Under the pieces are notes generated by a model. That model was not told where the DNA came from and made no database searches. It worked only from the letters and a program-made list of their open reading frames with translations. Of a stretch of DNA of 64,000 nucleotides, positions 53,321-62,185 are shown piece after piece. Each line of letters starts with the position of its first letter. Position 1 is the stretch's first letter. Origin of the DNA: Burkholderia sp. OK233 (GTDB lineage Bacteria; Pseudomonadota; Gammaproteobacteria; Burkholderiales; Burkholderiaceae). The DNA lies in NCBI RefSeq assembly GCF_900230185.1, contig NZ_OCSR01000002.1, positions 1,550,001 through 1,614,000 on the forward strand. Direction: 5' to 3'. The translations under genes were made by a program, and so were the position numbers.

Positions 53321-55870
53321 TCAATTCCTGGCGGTCGCCACGTTCGCACTGTCCCCCGCCGGTTCATCCAGCGCCATCCTGAAGCCGACCACGCCGGGAT
53401 CTTCCGTCGGCGTGATGGTAAAGCCGCAGGACTTGGCTAGCGCGATCATCGGCGCATTCTCCCGCAACGCCTCGCCAACTAGCCAGTGGGTGCCGCGGGC
53501 CCGCGCGTACTTGATGATCCGATCCATCAGCAATTGTCCAAGGCGCCGGCCTTTCTGATCGGAGCGCACCGCGGCGGCGAACTCTGCTGTCTCGTTGTCG
53601 GGATCGGCTACGGCGCGCACGACGCCGAGCGTGCGCGTAAAACCGTCTTCGCTGGTGACCGTCGCGATGAGCGCCATTTCGCGGTCGTAGTCGATCTGCG
53701 TCATGCGCGCGAGCTGCGAATGATCGAAGCTGCCCACCGCGCCAAAAAAACGCAAACGCAAATCTTCCGGCGTCATCGCTTCGACAAAATCGTGATGCGC
53801 GGCTTCGTCTTCCGGTCGGATCGGCCGGACCGTCACACGTAGGCCCTGCCAGTCGATCGTCTCTTCGAAACGGCGCGGGTATGGCACGATCGCAAGCCGG
53901 CTGCGTGTCGGCGCGAGGCTGAGAGTAGGCTCGACTACCACCACGTGGTCCCTGAATACCCGCAGCGTCAGCGCGAGGCCGACGATCTCCTTGACGTCGC
54001 AGACCGCCTGCGAAAGCGCCGTCAATGCGGTTAATGCCGGCTCGGGATCGATCAGGCGCGCGTAGCGCGAGTGCGTGACCATGTCGCGCGCGAGCATCGG
54101 ATTAAGTGGCGGCAAGCCGTAGACGCGCAACGGCTCGGACACGCCATCCGCCGAAGGCGCGGTGAAGCGGAAGACGGGGCCGAAGTTGTCGTCGTCGTGA
54201 AGTTCGACGGCGATGTCGACAACCGGCTTGCGCGACTGCGCGGCGACCAGTTCCTCGCAATCTGCTTGTGCCGGCGCTGCGGCTAATTGCTGCGCTGCTT
54301 GTTGGGTTAGCACTTGCGTCGAGCTTTCCGTAGCGCCTTGCGCCAATGATCCTTTCGTCGGGTCGCCCCCTTGCGTTTCAACGCTCAGCCCAAAACGCTC
54401 AAGAAACTGTGCCGCCGCCGCCCCAGTTAGTTGGTGCTCACCTGCGGCGATAGCGGTACGTGCTTGCGCCTGAGCGGCGTCGATTGCTTCGGGTATCTGC
54501 GCCGGCAAACCTTCCGGCGTCTGCATCAGCAGTTCGCGGCCCATCCGGTAGTCGACCAGCCGCGCAAAAGCGCGAGCAAGCCGCTGCGGCGTCGTATGAA
54601 CCGGAATGCCTTGCGCGTGCAGGGCATCGCGCGTGGCCGCGTCCACGCCGCCGAAAAAGCACGCCAGCAACCCGCGGTACGCGAAGCGCTGATTCGCGAT
54701 CAATGCCTGCGCGACCTCACCGACCGGCGCGCCATGTGTCGACGCGTGGACCACGAAGGCCGTGCCCGTGCTGCGATGCTCGGCAAGCAGCTTGAGCGCG
54801 GTGCCGAAATGCTCGGGGCGCGCATCGTCGCCGAGTCGTAGCGGGTTGCCGGCTACCGCGTGCGGCAGCGCTTCGCTTAGCGCCGCATCCGCTTCGGCGG
54901 GCCACGGCGCGAGCGTGTCGCCTGCAGCGGCAAAGGCGTCGCAGGCGAGCGTGGCGAGGCCACTGTCGCTGGTGATCAACGTCGCCGTCGCGCCCGCCGC
55001 CACCCGGCCCACGCCGAGCGTTTCGATTTCATCGAGCAGATCATCGAGCGAATCGACGCGCACCATGCCCGCGCGGCGGAATGCAGCGGTATACAACGCG
55101 TCGGCCGGATCGGCGCGGCCCGAGCGTAAAGCCAGCACCGGTTTGTTGCGTGCCGCGGCGCGAGCCGCGGACATGAACTTGCGCGCCGCGCGCACCGTGT
55201 CCAACTCCAAAAGAATCGCGCGCGTGCCGGGATCGCTCGCCAGATAGTCGAGCACGTCACCGGCATCCACGTCGGCTTCGCCACCCAGCGCCACCGCATG
55301 CGAAAAACCAAGGCCGCGCGCATGCGCCCAACCGAGCACGGCATTCGTCAGGGCATTCGATTGCGACACCCATGCCACGCCACCCGCCTTCACCGTGCAC
55401 GAAGGCGCACCGAAATGCGCATGAAACGCCGGCGACACCACCCCGAGACTGCCCGGCCCGACGATGCGCAACAAATGCGGCCGCGCCGCCGACAGCGCAT
55501 GCCGGAGCTGCAAGCGGTCCTCATCGCACCGCACCTCGCCGACGATGATCGCCGCGCGCGTGCCCAATCCGCCGAGCTTGTGGATGATACCGGGCCACGT
55601 ATCGGGCGGCGTGCAGATCAGCGCGACGGTAGGCGCTTGCGGCAAATCGCCGACGTCGCCGATGACCTTGCGTCCGCCGAGCGTCTCGTATTTCGGATTG
55701 ACCGGCCAGATGGGGCCGTCGAAGCCGCCTTCCAGCACGCGCGCCCACACCATTTCGCCGGTGCTGCCCGGCCGCTCGGAAGCGCCGATCACGGCGACGG
55801 ATTTAGGGCGGAACAGGGCGTCTAGGTTGCGAACGGTCACGGGCGCTCCAGCGGAGTGTGAAGTAGGCAC
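53321..55870 (-). CDS. ADP-forming acyl-CoA synthetase-like protein fused to GNAT acetyltransferase (Pat-like)
   Basis: 849 aa. Residues about 15-480 are a CoA-binding/succinyl-CoA-ligase-like module (FRPKSVAVIGASERPGSTGE, WPVNPKYETLGGRKV, GPGSLGVVSPAF). Next is a shortened ATP-grasp-like part. Residues about 675-835 are a GNAT domain (VTVRPIRPEDEAAHHDFVEA, DLRLRFFG, DQKGRRLGQLLMDRIIKYA). This domain order is that of Pat, the protein lysine acetyltransferase that inactivates acetyl-CoA synthetase. The ATP-grasp part is probably catalytically dead, as in Pat. Stands alone; divergent from a LysR gene. Confidence 0.87.
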   Translation of the reverse strand: MPTSHSAGAPVTVRNLDALFRPKSVAVIGASERPGSTGEMVWARVLEGGFDGPIWPVNPKYETLGGRKVIGDVGDLPQAPTVALICTPPDTWPGIIHKLGGLGTRAAIIVGEVRCDEDRLQLRHALSAARPHLLRIVGPGSLGVVSPAFHAHFGAPSCTVKAGGVAWVSQSNALTNAVLGWAHARGLGFSHAVALGGEADVDAGDVLDYLASDPGTRAILLELDTVRAARKFMSAARAAARNKPVLALRSGRADPADALYTAAFRRAGMVRVDSLDDLLDEIETLGVGRVAAGATATLITSDSGLATLACDAFAAAGDTLAPWPAEADAALSEALPHAVAGNPLRLGDDARPEHFGTALKLLAEHRSTGTAFVVHASTHGAPVGEVAQALIANQRFAYRGLLACFFGGVDAATRDALHAQGIPVHTTPQRLARAFARLVDYRMGRELLMQTPEGLPAQIPEAIDAAQAQARTAIAAGEHQLTGAAAAQFLERFGLSVETQGGDPTKGSLAQGATESSTQVLTQQAAQQLAAAPAQADCEELVAAQSRKPVVDIAVELHDDDNFGPVFRFTAPSADGVSEPLRVYGLPPLNPMLARDMVTHSRYARLIDPEPALTALTALSQAVCDVKEIVGLALTLRVFRDHVVVVEPTLSLAPTRSRLAIVPYPRRFEETIDWQGLRVTVRPIRPEDEAAHHDFVEAMTPEDLRLRFFGAVGSFDHSQLARMTQIDYDREMALIATVTSEDGFTRTLGVVRAVADPDNETAEFAAAVRSDQKGRRLGQLLMDRIIKYARARGTHWLVGEALRENAPMIALAKSCGFTITPTEDPGVVGFRMALDEPAGDSANVATARN

Positions 55871-56203
55871 GGCGGCCAGGTGGCGCGCGTCTTCGTCAGG
55901 ATAGGCGAAGTCGAGGGCTTGCGCGGCGGCGGTTCAGAAAACGCGGCGTGACGTGGACGAAATCCCGCTTGATCCGCACCAACGCACGCCAGAATTTTTT
56001 TAGCGCGATCAGGCAAAATATCAAGCCTGAATGCGACAATCCTGTGGCTGCTCGAACAGCCCGTTTGCCTTTGAAACGTGCGGGCTGATTGATGGCGGCA
56101 CGGCGCGTCGGAGACAACGCGCGGCACGAACATGGATTCCGCGAGCGAGCACGCGACAACAGTCACGCCTGCTCCGGACGAACAAAGAGACAGAAGGTGA
56201 TTT
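55871..56203. promoter_or_regulatory. divergent promoter region with LysR-type dyad
   Basis: 333 bases between the Pat-like gene and the LysR gene. The one notable element is TCAGGC-N10-GCCTGA at 56009-56030, an AT-rich-centred dyad of the size LysR regulators bind. Nothing else stands out. Confidence 0.45.
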
Positions 56204-57073
56204 ATGCGGCGCTTGCCATCGCTGATCGCGTTGCGCTTCTTTGAAGAAACAGCCCGGCACATGAGCTTTAACCGCGCGGCCACCGCGCTATGCGTCACCC
56301 AAGGCGCGGTGAGCCGGCAGATCAAACTGCTCGAGGAATCGCTCGGCGCGAAGTTGTTTGAGCGCGATCACAAGGGTATCCGGTTGACACCGGCCGGGCT
56401 CCAATTCCTGCCTTGCCTCTCCGAGGCCTTCGACACCATCGAGCGCGGCTTCCGTCAGATCACTGCAGCCAAAGGGCGACGGCGTCTCGTCGTCGCCGTG
56501 CCGCCCACCTTTGCGACACAGTGGTTCTCGCCGCGGCTCGGTTCGCTGGGAGACGAATTGCCCGATGTCGAACTGTCCGTTCGCACGTCGCCCACGGAAG
56601 ACTGTCACTGCGTCATCCGCTTCGGCAGAGACGCACTGGCGGGTGCACATTCCGAATTGCTGATGACTGAGCGCCACGTGCTGGTCGGCGCACCGGCTCT
56701 GCTCGGCGAATCACTCGACATGCTGCTCGAACATTTGCCCGCGCTGCACGTGCTGCATAACGACGCCCGCCTGGACCTATGGCCGAACTGGCTGGCGAAG
56801 GCGGGCCTGCCCGCACGCTACGCGGAAAACGGCATCGAGTTTTCTACGCTGGAGCAGGCGATCCGCGCCGCGCGCAAAGGCGCGGGGCTCGCGGTGGTCG
56901 ATCGGAACATGATCGTCGAGGAACTGGCGGACGGGAGTCTCGCGCGGTTTTCCGATGTTGAAGTAGCCGGGCCGTATGGCTACTGGCTCGACGTGGCGCA
57001 ACGCCACGCGGCGCTTGAACATGTGCAGGCGTTTGCCGGTTGGATGCGGGAAGAGGTTTTGAAGATGGAGTGA
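56204..57073 (+). CDS. LysR-family transcriptional regulator (GcvA-like)
   Basis: 289 aa; AGAAGG lies 7 bases before the ATG. N-terminal winged helix (LPSLIALRFFEETARHMSFN, RAATALCVTQGAVSRQIKLL, the GcvA-type pattern) and a C-terminal substrate-binding domain (about 90-285) starting RRRLVVAVPPTFATQWFSPR. Likely controls itself or the divergent Pat-like gene; no catabolic gene neighbours, so the effector is unknown. Confidence 0.9.
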   Translation: MRRLPSLIALRFFEETARHMSFNRAATALCVTQGAVSRQIKLLEESLGAKLFERDHKGIRLTPAGLQFLPCLSEAFDTIERGFRQITAAKGRRRLVVAVPPTFATQWFSPRLGSLGDELPDVELSVRTSPTEDCHCVIRFGRDALAGAHSELLMTERHVLVGAPALLGESLDMLLEHLPALHVLHNDARLDLWPNWLAKAGLPARYAENGIEFSTLEQAIRAARKGAGLAVVDRNMIVEELADGSLARFSDVEVAGPYGYWLDVAQRHAALEHVQAFAGWMREEVLKME

Positions 57074-57204
57074 GATGCTTGGAGCCCGACTTCCTCGCTC
57101 ATGAATTCGCTGCGCAGGGCTCACGCCCGCCCTTTTCAGATCTTTATGTTTAGCGGCCCCCATGGGCTGTTAATCGACTTAGTAGCCCAAGTAAGGGCCG
57201 TTAA

Positions 57205-57303
57205 ACGGTTTCGCTGACGCGTTCTAATTACATAACTCTCGAGGTCGGCTTTACCCCTCAGGAACTGTCGGACTTCGAGGACGCCTTCGAGCATGACCAG
57301 ACG
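57205..57303 (+). pseudogene. open frame interrupted by the IS element (5' part)
   Basis: 33 codons without stop, ending at the IS boundary (LEVGFTPQELSDFEDAFEHD). The frame meets TAA formed by the first IS bases. Joined across the 9-bp duplication it continues at 58877-58933 as DQGRVRLDASLIGFSLRD and then stops. No ATG is present in the left part. Codon use looks native. It is probably the end of a decayed gene; family not recognised. Confidence 0.5.
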
Positions 57304-57307
57304 TAAG

Positions 57308-57335
57308 CGTCAGCGGATCCTTGCAATTACCCACA
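57308..57335 (+). repeat. IS left terminal inverted repeat
   Basis: 28 bp, complementary to 58835-58862 with a single mismatch (T versus A at position 11). Confidence 0.9.
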
Positions 57336-57385
57336 TCTCCGCGGTTTTCTGTTAACTTTATCTATCAGGACTACATATCGATGAG

Positions 57386-58843
57386 ATGAAAAATCGGACT
57401 AACCCTAAATCGGTACGTCAGGCAGACGAAGTGGCGACGCCGGACGACGGAGAGTGGATGGACCGCGAGGTCGCGGGTAGCAATTTCCGGGACGGCCGAC
57501 TCGCCACACGATTTCGGACATTACTCGATCGGTTGTGGAGGAGCGTAGGCCAGAGCATTCCGCTCGCTTGCCAGGATTGGGCCCAAACCAAGGCAGCTTA
57601 TCGATTTCTATCCAACGATCGCGTGAGCGAGCATGATATTTTGAGCGGACACTTCGAGGCAACGTGCGCTCGCTTCGAGGCAACGGAAGGTCCGATTTTG
57701 GTGCTGCAGGATACGACGGAGTTTTCATACCAACGAGATCAGCCAGAGTCGATCGGTGCGATCGGCAAGATGCCTTACAGGAAACAGGTGAGCGGCAATC
57801 CACCGGTGCGTACCGTATGCGGCATCCTCATGCATTCAAGCCTCGCTGTCACGCCTCAGGGTTTGCCATTGGGACTGGCGGCCATCACGTTCTGGACTCG
57901 CAAAAAGTTCAAGGGATGTAACGCACTAAAAAAGGCAATCAATCCAACACGCGTGCCGATCGAAGAGAAAGAGAGCTTTCGGTGGCTGCGTAATCTACAG
58001 CAGTCGACAGCTCGCTTCAACGATGCAGATCGTTGCATTCACGTCGGCGATCGCGAGAGCGACATCTACGAATTATTCTGTACGGCACAGGAGTTAGGAA
58101 CTCATTTTCTGGTGAGAACTTGTCAGGACCGTTTAGCCGGCGACGGCGAGCACACCATGAGTGACGAAGTGTCTGCAGTGCAGGTCAAAGGGCTACACCG
58201 CGTAGAGACGCGAGACGCGAAGGGCCATTCGTCGCATGCACTTCTCGAAATTAAATATCGTCAGGTCACGGTCTTGCCGCCGATCGGTAAGCGAAGCCGC
58301 TATCCAGCGCTGCAAGTGACGGTGATCCATGCTACGGAACGAGGCGAACCGACCGATAGGAAACCGATCAAATGGAAGTTGATCACGGATTTGCCAGTGC
58401 GCTCCCGTCGTGACGCTATCGAAAAACTCGACTGGTACGCGATGCGATGGAAAATCGAGACGTTTCACAAGATTCTGAAGTCTGGATGCAAAGCCGAAGA
58501 GTCGAGGCTGCGGTCGGCCGACCGGCTGGCCAACCTGATTTCGGTGTTTTGTATCCTTAGCTGGCGGATATTCTGGTTGACCATGATCAATCGATACGCT
58601 CCCGATGCACCCTCTCAAGTTGTGCTGACACAGGCTGAGGTCGAACTGCTCGACCAGGTTGTCAAGGACACGGCCCGAACGGCCCATGCGCCGCCGTTGT
58701 CGCGCAGTCTTATCAAGCTCGCACAGCTCGGAGGTTACCTCGCCCGTGCCAGCGATCCGCCTCCTGGCAATACCGTCATCTGGCGCGGCTTGCGCCGCCT
58801 AGTCGATATCCAACTCGGCTTCGAGCTCGCAAACTGTGGGTAA
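57386..58843 (+). CDS. IS4-family transposase (Tn5/IS50-like)
   Basis: 485 aa, near the 476 of Tn5 transposase. N-terminal DNA-binding region with ACQDWAQTKAAYRFLSNDRV, as in Tn5. DDE residues: Asp in LVLQDTTEFSY, Asp in CIHVGDRESDIYELF, and Glu within the YREK signature Y-x2-R-x3-E-x6-K (YAMRWKIETFHKILK). The C-terminal dimerisation part has LRRLVDIQLGF. The stop lies inside the right inverted repeat region (58841-58843). No frameshift or truncation: likely active. Confidence 0.95.
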   Translation: MKNRTNPKSVRQADEVATPDDGEWMDREVAGSNFRDGRLATRFRTLLDRLWRSVGQSIPLACQDWAQTKAAYRFLSNDRVSEHDILSGHFEATCARFEATEGPILVLQDTTEFSYQRDQPESIGAIGKMPYRKQVSGNPPVRTVCGILMHSSLAVTPQGLPLGLAAITFWTRKKFKGCNALKKAINPTRVPIEEKESFRWLRNLQQSTARFNDADRCIHVGDRESDIYELFCTAQELGTHFLVRTCQDRLAGDGEHTMSDEVSAVQVKGLHRVETRDAKGHSSHALLEIKYRQVTVLPPIGKRSRYPALQVTVIHATERGEPTDRKPIKWKLITDLPVRSRRDAIEKLDWYAMRWKIETFHKILKSGCKAEESRLRSADRLANLISVFCILSWRIFWLTMINRYAPDAPSQVVLTQAEVELLDQVVKDTARTAHAPPLSRSLIKLAQLGGYLARASDPPPGNTVIWRGLRRLVDIQLGFELANCG

Positions 58844-58862
58844 TTGCAAGGTTCCGCTGACG
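58835..58862 (-). repeat. IS right terminal inverted repeat
   Basis: 28 bp partner of 57308-57335; the transposase stop codon overlaps it. Confidence 0.9.
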
Positions 58863-58867
58863 GATAC

Positions 58868-58933
58868 GACCAGACGGATCAGGGTCGCGTCAGATTAGAT
58901 GCGTCATTGATCGGATTTTCCTTACGCGATTAA
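58868..58933 (+). pseudogene. open frame interrupted by the IS element (3' part)
   Basis: Continues the frame of 57205-57303 after the duplicated GACCAGACG, giving 18 further codons and a TAA at 58931-58933. See the 5' part. Confidence 0.5.
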
Positions 58934-59007
58934 GAATATTCCGATGTTTATTGAGACGTCTGCCAGTGATCATTTGAATTACACGACTCGAATTGGGTGA
59001 TCACGAC

Positions 59008-60042
59008 ATGAACTCGGTAAAACATTGCTGCACAAATATTCGGTACGCGGCCGGACGGTCACAGCTGCCGGCCATCCGCTCTTCGTACCTATTCCGCCTT
59101 GGGCGTTACATTGGTCAGGCGCTCGCAATCTTGCTGCTGGGCATGACTGCAGCACATGCGGACTGCACATGGAAAAACGGAGCCGGACCTCACGTTTACA
59201 CGTTTCCTATCCCGACACTCACGATCCCGCGAAATGCCGCGGTGGGAACCGTCATTTACACTGCTCCCCCGCAAGCCACAATCCCCGCGACCGGTACGTA
59301 CGCCAATTGCACCGGTGGCAGCGTTTGGGCATACAACGTCGTTGGCGCGACCCCCGTGATCGCCAACCCTCCGACATATGCGACCAATGTGCCGGGCATC
59401 GGTGTGCGTTACAAAATCGACGGCGGCTACTTCGGACCCACAAACACCGGCACCTGGGACGGAGATTGGGGATTCAACAACACGACCTTCGGCGCAGAAC
59501 TGGTTGTCACGGGACCGGTCGGCAACGGTACCCTGGACAGCAGTGTGATCGGAACCATGACCTTGGGATTGCTAACAGCTGCTACGCTTAAAATGACTGT
59601 ATCCAGTGTCGTTGCATCGAGCTGCAGCGCAACCTCGTCCTCGGTTGCCGTGACATTGCCACAAGCTTATTCAGGCCGGCTGTCCACCACGGGCGCAACC
59701 ACGGGAGCCACGCCGTTCAACCTTGCCCTCGACTGCTCGCCAGGTACCAAGGTCAACGTGACGCTGACCGACGCATCCAATGCTTCGAACACTTCAACCA
59801 CGCTAAGCCTCGCACCAGGCTCAACCGCAACAGGTATCGGTCTGCAGGTTCTCAACGGTTCGACGCCGATTGCGTATGGTCCTGACTCCGCAGCCGCGGG
59901 AAATCAGAATCAATGGCTGGCTGGAACGGCCACCGGTGGTCCGATGACGATTCCGCTGACTGCCCAATACGTACGAACGCCGGGCACTGTGGCGCCCGGC
60001 ACCGTGAAAGGTTTGGCCACTTTCACGATGTCATATCAGTAG
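59008..60042 (+). CDS. fimbrial tip adhesin-like protein (FimH-type two-domain)
   Basis: 344 aa from the ATG at 59008. A long leader ends with a signal peptide hydrophobic core (LAILLLGMTAAHADC). The N-terminal half (about 50-200) is a Thr/Gly/Asn-rich domain with two cysteines (DCTWKNG, ANCTGG), of the kind that forms a lectin domain. The C-terminal half (about 200-344) is a pilin domain (CSATSSSVAVTLPQAYS, LDCSPGTKVNVTLTD, ending GLATFTMSYQ, the chaperone-binding beta strand with penultimate Tyr). Other fimbrial genes are not adjacent, though an usher lies 2.1 kb away on the other strand. Ribosome site weak. Confidence 0.82.
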   Translation: MNSVKHCCTNIRYAAGRSQLPAIRSSYLFRLGRYIGQALAILLLGMTAAHADCTWKNGAGPHVYTFPIPTLTIPRNAAVGTVIYTAPPQATIPATGTYANCTGGSVWAYNVVGATPVIANPPTYATNVPGIGVRYKIDGGYFGPTNTGTWDGDWGFNNTTFGAELVVTGPVGNGTLDSSVIGTMTLGLLTAATLKMTVSSVVASSCSATSSSVAVTLPQAYSGRLSTTGATTGATPFNLALDCSPGTKVNVTLTDASNASNTSTTLSLAPGSTATGIGLQVLNGSTPIAYGPDSAAAGNQNQWLAGTATGGPMTIPLTAQYVRTPGTVAPGTVKGLATFTMSYQ

Positions 60043-60120
60043 GGCTCAAAAACGCTTCAAGTGAAGGGTCCAGAGATACATCGTCGGCCGGGTCTGACAG
60101 CCTGACCAGGCATGCCCGAA

Positions 60121-60158
60121 AAGCAAAAGGCCGCGTCACGTGACGCGGCCTTTTGCTT
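60121..60158. terminator. 38-bp perfect palindrome, bidirectional terminator
   Basis: AAGCAAAAGGCCGCGTCACG followed by its exact complement. With TTTT on both sides of the GC stem it can terminate the fimbrial gene (plus) and prfC (minus). Confidence 0.9.
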
Positions 60159-60220
60159 TGAAGTTGATGCAATCCTATCCGGTGCGGCGGGCAATCGCAC
60201 CCCTGCGCCGTGTACGTCGT

Positions 60221-61822
60221 CTACATCGCCTTCTTGAACGGCGCGCCCGAATGCTCGCGCAACTCGTTAAATACGATCTTCGGCCAGGCCTTCTGCGCGA
60301 CTTCGATCTCCGACACATGCGACGCCAGATACGTCGGCGCATCCGATGCATCGAGCGCGATCCGCGCGGCGTATGAATCGGTGAAGCGGCGCAATTCAGC
60401 CGGCTCGTCGCAGGTCACCCAGCGCGACATCCGATAGCGCGCCGGCGCCATCCGCACGTCGACCTTGTATTCCGTCGACAAGCGGTGCGACACCACTTCG
60501 AACTGCAGTTGACCCACCGCGCCAAGAATCATCAAGCCGCCGACTTCCGGACGGAACACCTGAATCGCGCCTTCCTCGCCGAGTTGCTTCAGCGCTTCGC
60601 CGAGCTGCTTTGCGCGCATCGGATCGACCACTTCGACGGTCTGGAAAATTTCCGGCGCGAAGAACGGCAAGCCGACGAACTGCAACAGCTCGCCTTCAGT
60701 CAACGTATCGCCGAGGCTCAACGTGCCGTGATTCGGGATACCGATGATGTCGCCCGGATACGCCTCGCTGACCGTCTCACGGCGCTGCGACAGGAATGTC
60801 ACCACGTTATTCGCGCGGAACGTTTTGTTCGTGCGCGTCACCTTCACGGCCATGCCGCGTTCGAAATGCCCCGAACACACGCGAATGAACGCTACGCGGT
60901 CGCGGTGCGCCAGGTCCATGTTCGCCTGCACTTTGAACACGACGCCGGTGAACTTCGGCTCGTCTGGCAGCACCGGACGCTGAACCGTCATCCGCATCGA
61001 CGGCGGCGGCGCCAGGTCAACCAGTGCGTCGAGAATTTCCTTCACGCCGAAGTTGTTGATCGCCGAGCCGAACAGCACCGGCGATTGCTGCCCCGCCAGG
61101 AACTGCTCGCGATCGAAATCAGGCGACGCGCCGGTAATCAGGTCGATCTCTTCCTTCGCCTTGACCCAGCTATGACCGAAGCGGCGTTCGCCTTCTTCGT
61201 CGCCCAGCGCCTGCAGCGTCTCGACCTCACCGCCTGCCTTATCCTGCCCGGCGCGGAACAAACGCACCTGGTCGCGCTGGATGTCGTAGACGCCCTGGAA
61301 TTCCTTTCCCATGCCAATCGGCCACGTGAAGGGTACGGCGGCAACGCCCAGATGCTGTTCGATCTCGTCGAGCAGTTCGAGCGGCTCACGCACTTCGCGG
61401 TCGAGCTTGTTGATGAAGGTGACGATCGGCGTCTTGCGGCTGCGGCAGACTTCGAGCAGCTTGAGCGTTTGTGCTTCGACACCGTTGGCGCCGTCGATCA
61501 CCATCACGGCGGCATCGACCGCAGTCAGCACACGGTAGGTATCTTCGGAGAAGTCTTCGTGGCCCGGGGTGTCGAGCAGGTTGATCACGGCGTCGCCGTA
61601 CTCGAACTGCATCACCGAGCTGGCCACCGAAATGCCCCGCTGCTTTTCGATCTCCATCCAGTCGGAAGTCGCGTAGCGATTGCTCTTGCGGCCCTTCACG
61701 GTGCCGGCGATCTGGATCGCGCCCGAGAACAGCAGCAGCTTTTCAGTGAGCGTGGTCTTGCCCGCGTCCGGGTGGGAAATGACCGCGAACGTGCGGCGGC
61801 GTTTGAGTTCGGAGACTGACAT
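60221..61822 (-). CDS. prfC: peptide chain release factor 3
   Basis: 533 aa, standard RF3 length. GTPase motifs in order: G1 SHPDAGKTTLTEKLL, switch I with GRKSNRYATSDWMEIEKQRG, G3 DTPGHEDFSEDTYR, G4 TFINKLDR. Domain II and the C-terminal domain are complete (VVDPMRAKQLGEALKQLGEE, QFEVVSHRLSTEYKVD). RF3 removes RF1/RF2 from the ribosome after termination. It is in the cytosol and unrelated to its fimbrial neighbours. The ribosome site is weak. Confidence 0.97.
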   Translation of the reverse strand: MSVSELKRRRTFAVISHPDAGKTTLTEKLLLFSGAIQIAGTVKGRKSNRYATSDWMEIEKQRGISVASSVMQFEYGDAVINLLDTPGHEDFSEDTYRVLTAVDAAVMVIDGANGVEAQTLKLLEVCRSRKTPIVTFINKLDREVREPLELLDEIEQHLGVAAVPFTWPIGMGKEFQGVYDIQRDQVRLFRAGQDKAGGEVETLQALGDEEGERRFGHSWVKAKEEIDLITGASPDFDREQFLAGQQSPVLFGSAINNFGVKEILDALVDLAPPPSMRMTVQRPVLPDEPKFTGVVFKVQANMDLAHRDRVAFIRVCSGHFERGMAVKVTRTNKTFRANNVVTFLSQRRETVSEAYPGDIIGIPNHGTLSLGDTLTEGELLQFVGLPFFAPEIFQTVEVVDPMRAKQLGEALKQLGEEGAIQVFRPEVGGLMILGAVGQLQFEVVSHRLSTEYKVDVRMAPARYRMSRWVTCDEPAELRRFTDSYAARIALDASDAPTYLASHVSEIEVAQKAWPKIVFNELREHSGAPFKKAM

Positions 61823-62185
61823 CGGGTCTGGCGGTCACGGATAGGGGTTCGGGCGGTCACCAGAAGCTTGTGGCCTCTGGTCTGCCACGTCTGGCGCGGC
61901 GGCGTCGAGCTACGGGAGCTGGGTCGGTGACCCGCATCACAAGGCAACTCGGCCGTGTCGGAAACAGGTCACGAACGAGCGTTCGACAATACGGGAATCG
62001 CCAGCGCAGAACAGCGCAAGGTGCGAATGATACACGTCATGGGGACTGACGTAAGGAAAACGGGCTTTGGGGGCAGATACGGCGGAATAGGCCACTGCGG
62101 GAGTCAGCTGGGAGAGGGGCGAATCACCACCCTCCGCGAACCGTACTGAGCTCTAACCAGGAACTCATCGCTCAAAAAGACCATT
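61823..62185. other. intergenic region upstream of prfC
   Basis: 363 bases between prfC and the usher stop, both on the minus strand. The prfC promoter must lie here. I found no strong terminator after the usher, nor a repeat or ORF. Confidence 0.5.

Larger units (their letters stand above)
57304..58867 (+). mobile_element. complete IS4-family (IS50-like) insertion sequence
   Basis: 1564 bp. Terminal inverted repeats of 28 bp at 57308-57335 and 58835-58862, CGTCAGCGG.. inward to ..TTACCCACA, differ at one base. The 9-bp direct repeat GACCAGACG flanks it at 57295-57303 and 58868-58876, the length typical of IS50-type insertion; four or five further bases lie between the repeats and the paired region. 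One intact transposase gene inside. Its GC content is visibly lower than the surroundings. Intact ends, target duplication and gene suggest recent arrival and possible activity. Confidence 0.88.

Noticed and set aside
57121..57220. Possible terminator AGCGGCCC...GGGCCGTT after the LysR gene
   Set aside because: One mismatch and a loop of about 40 bases make the pairing unconvincing.
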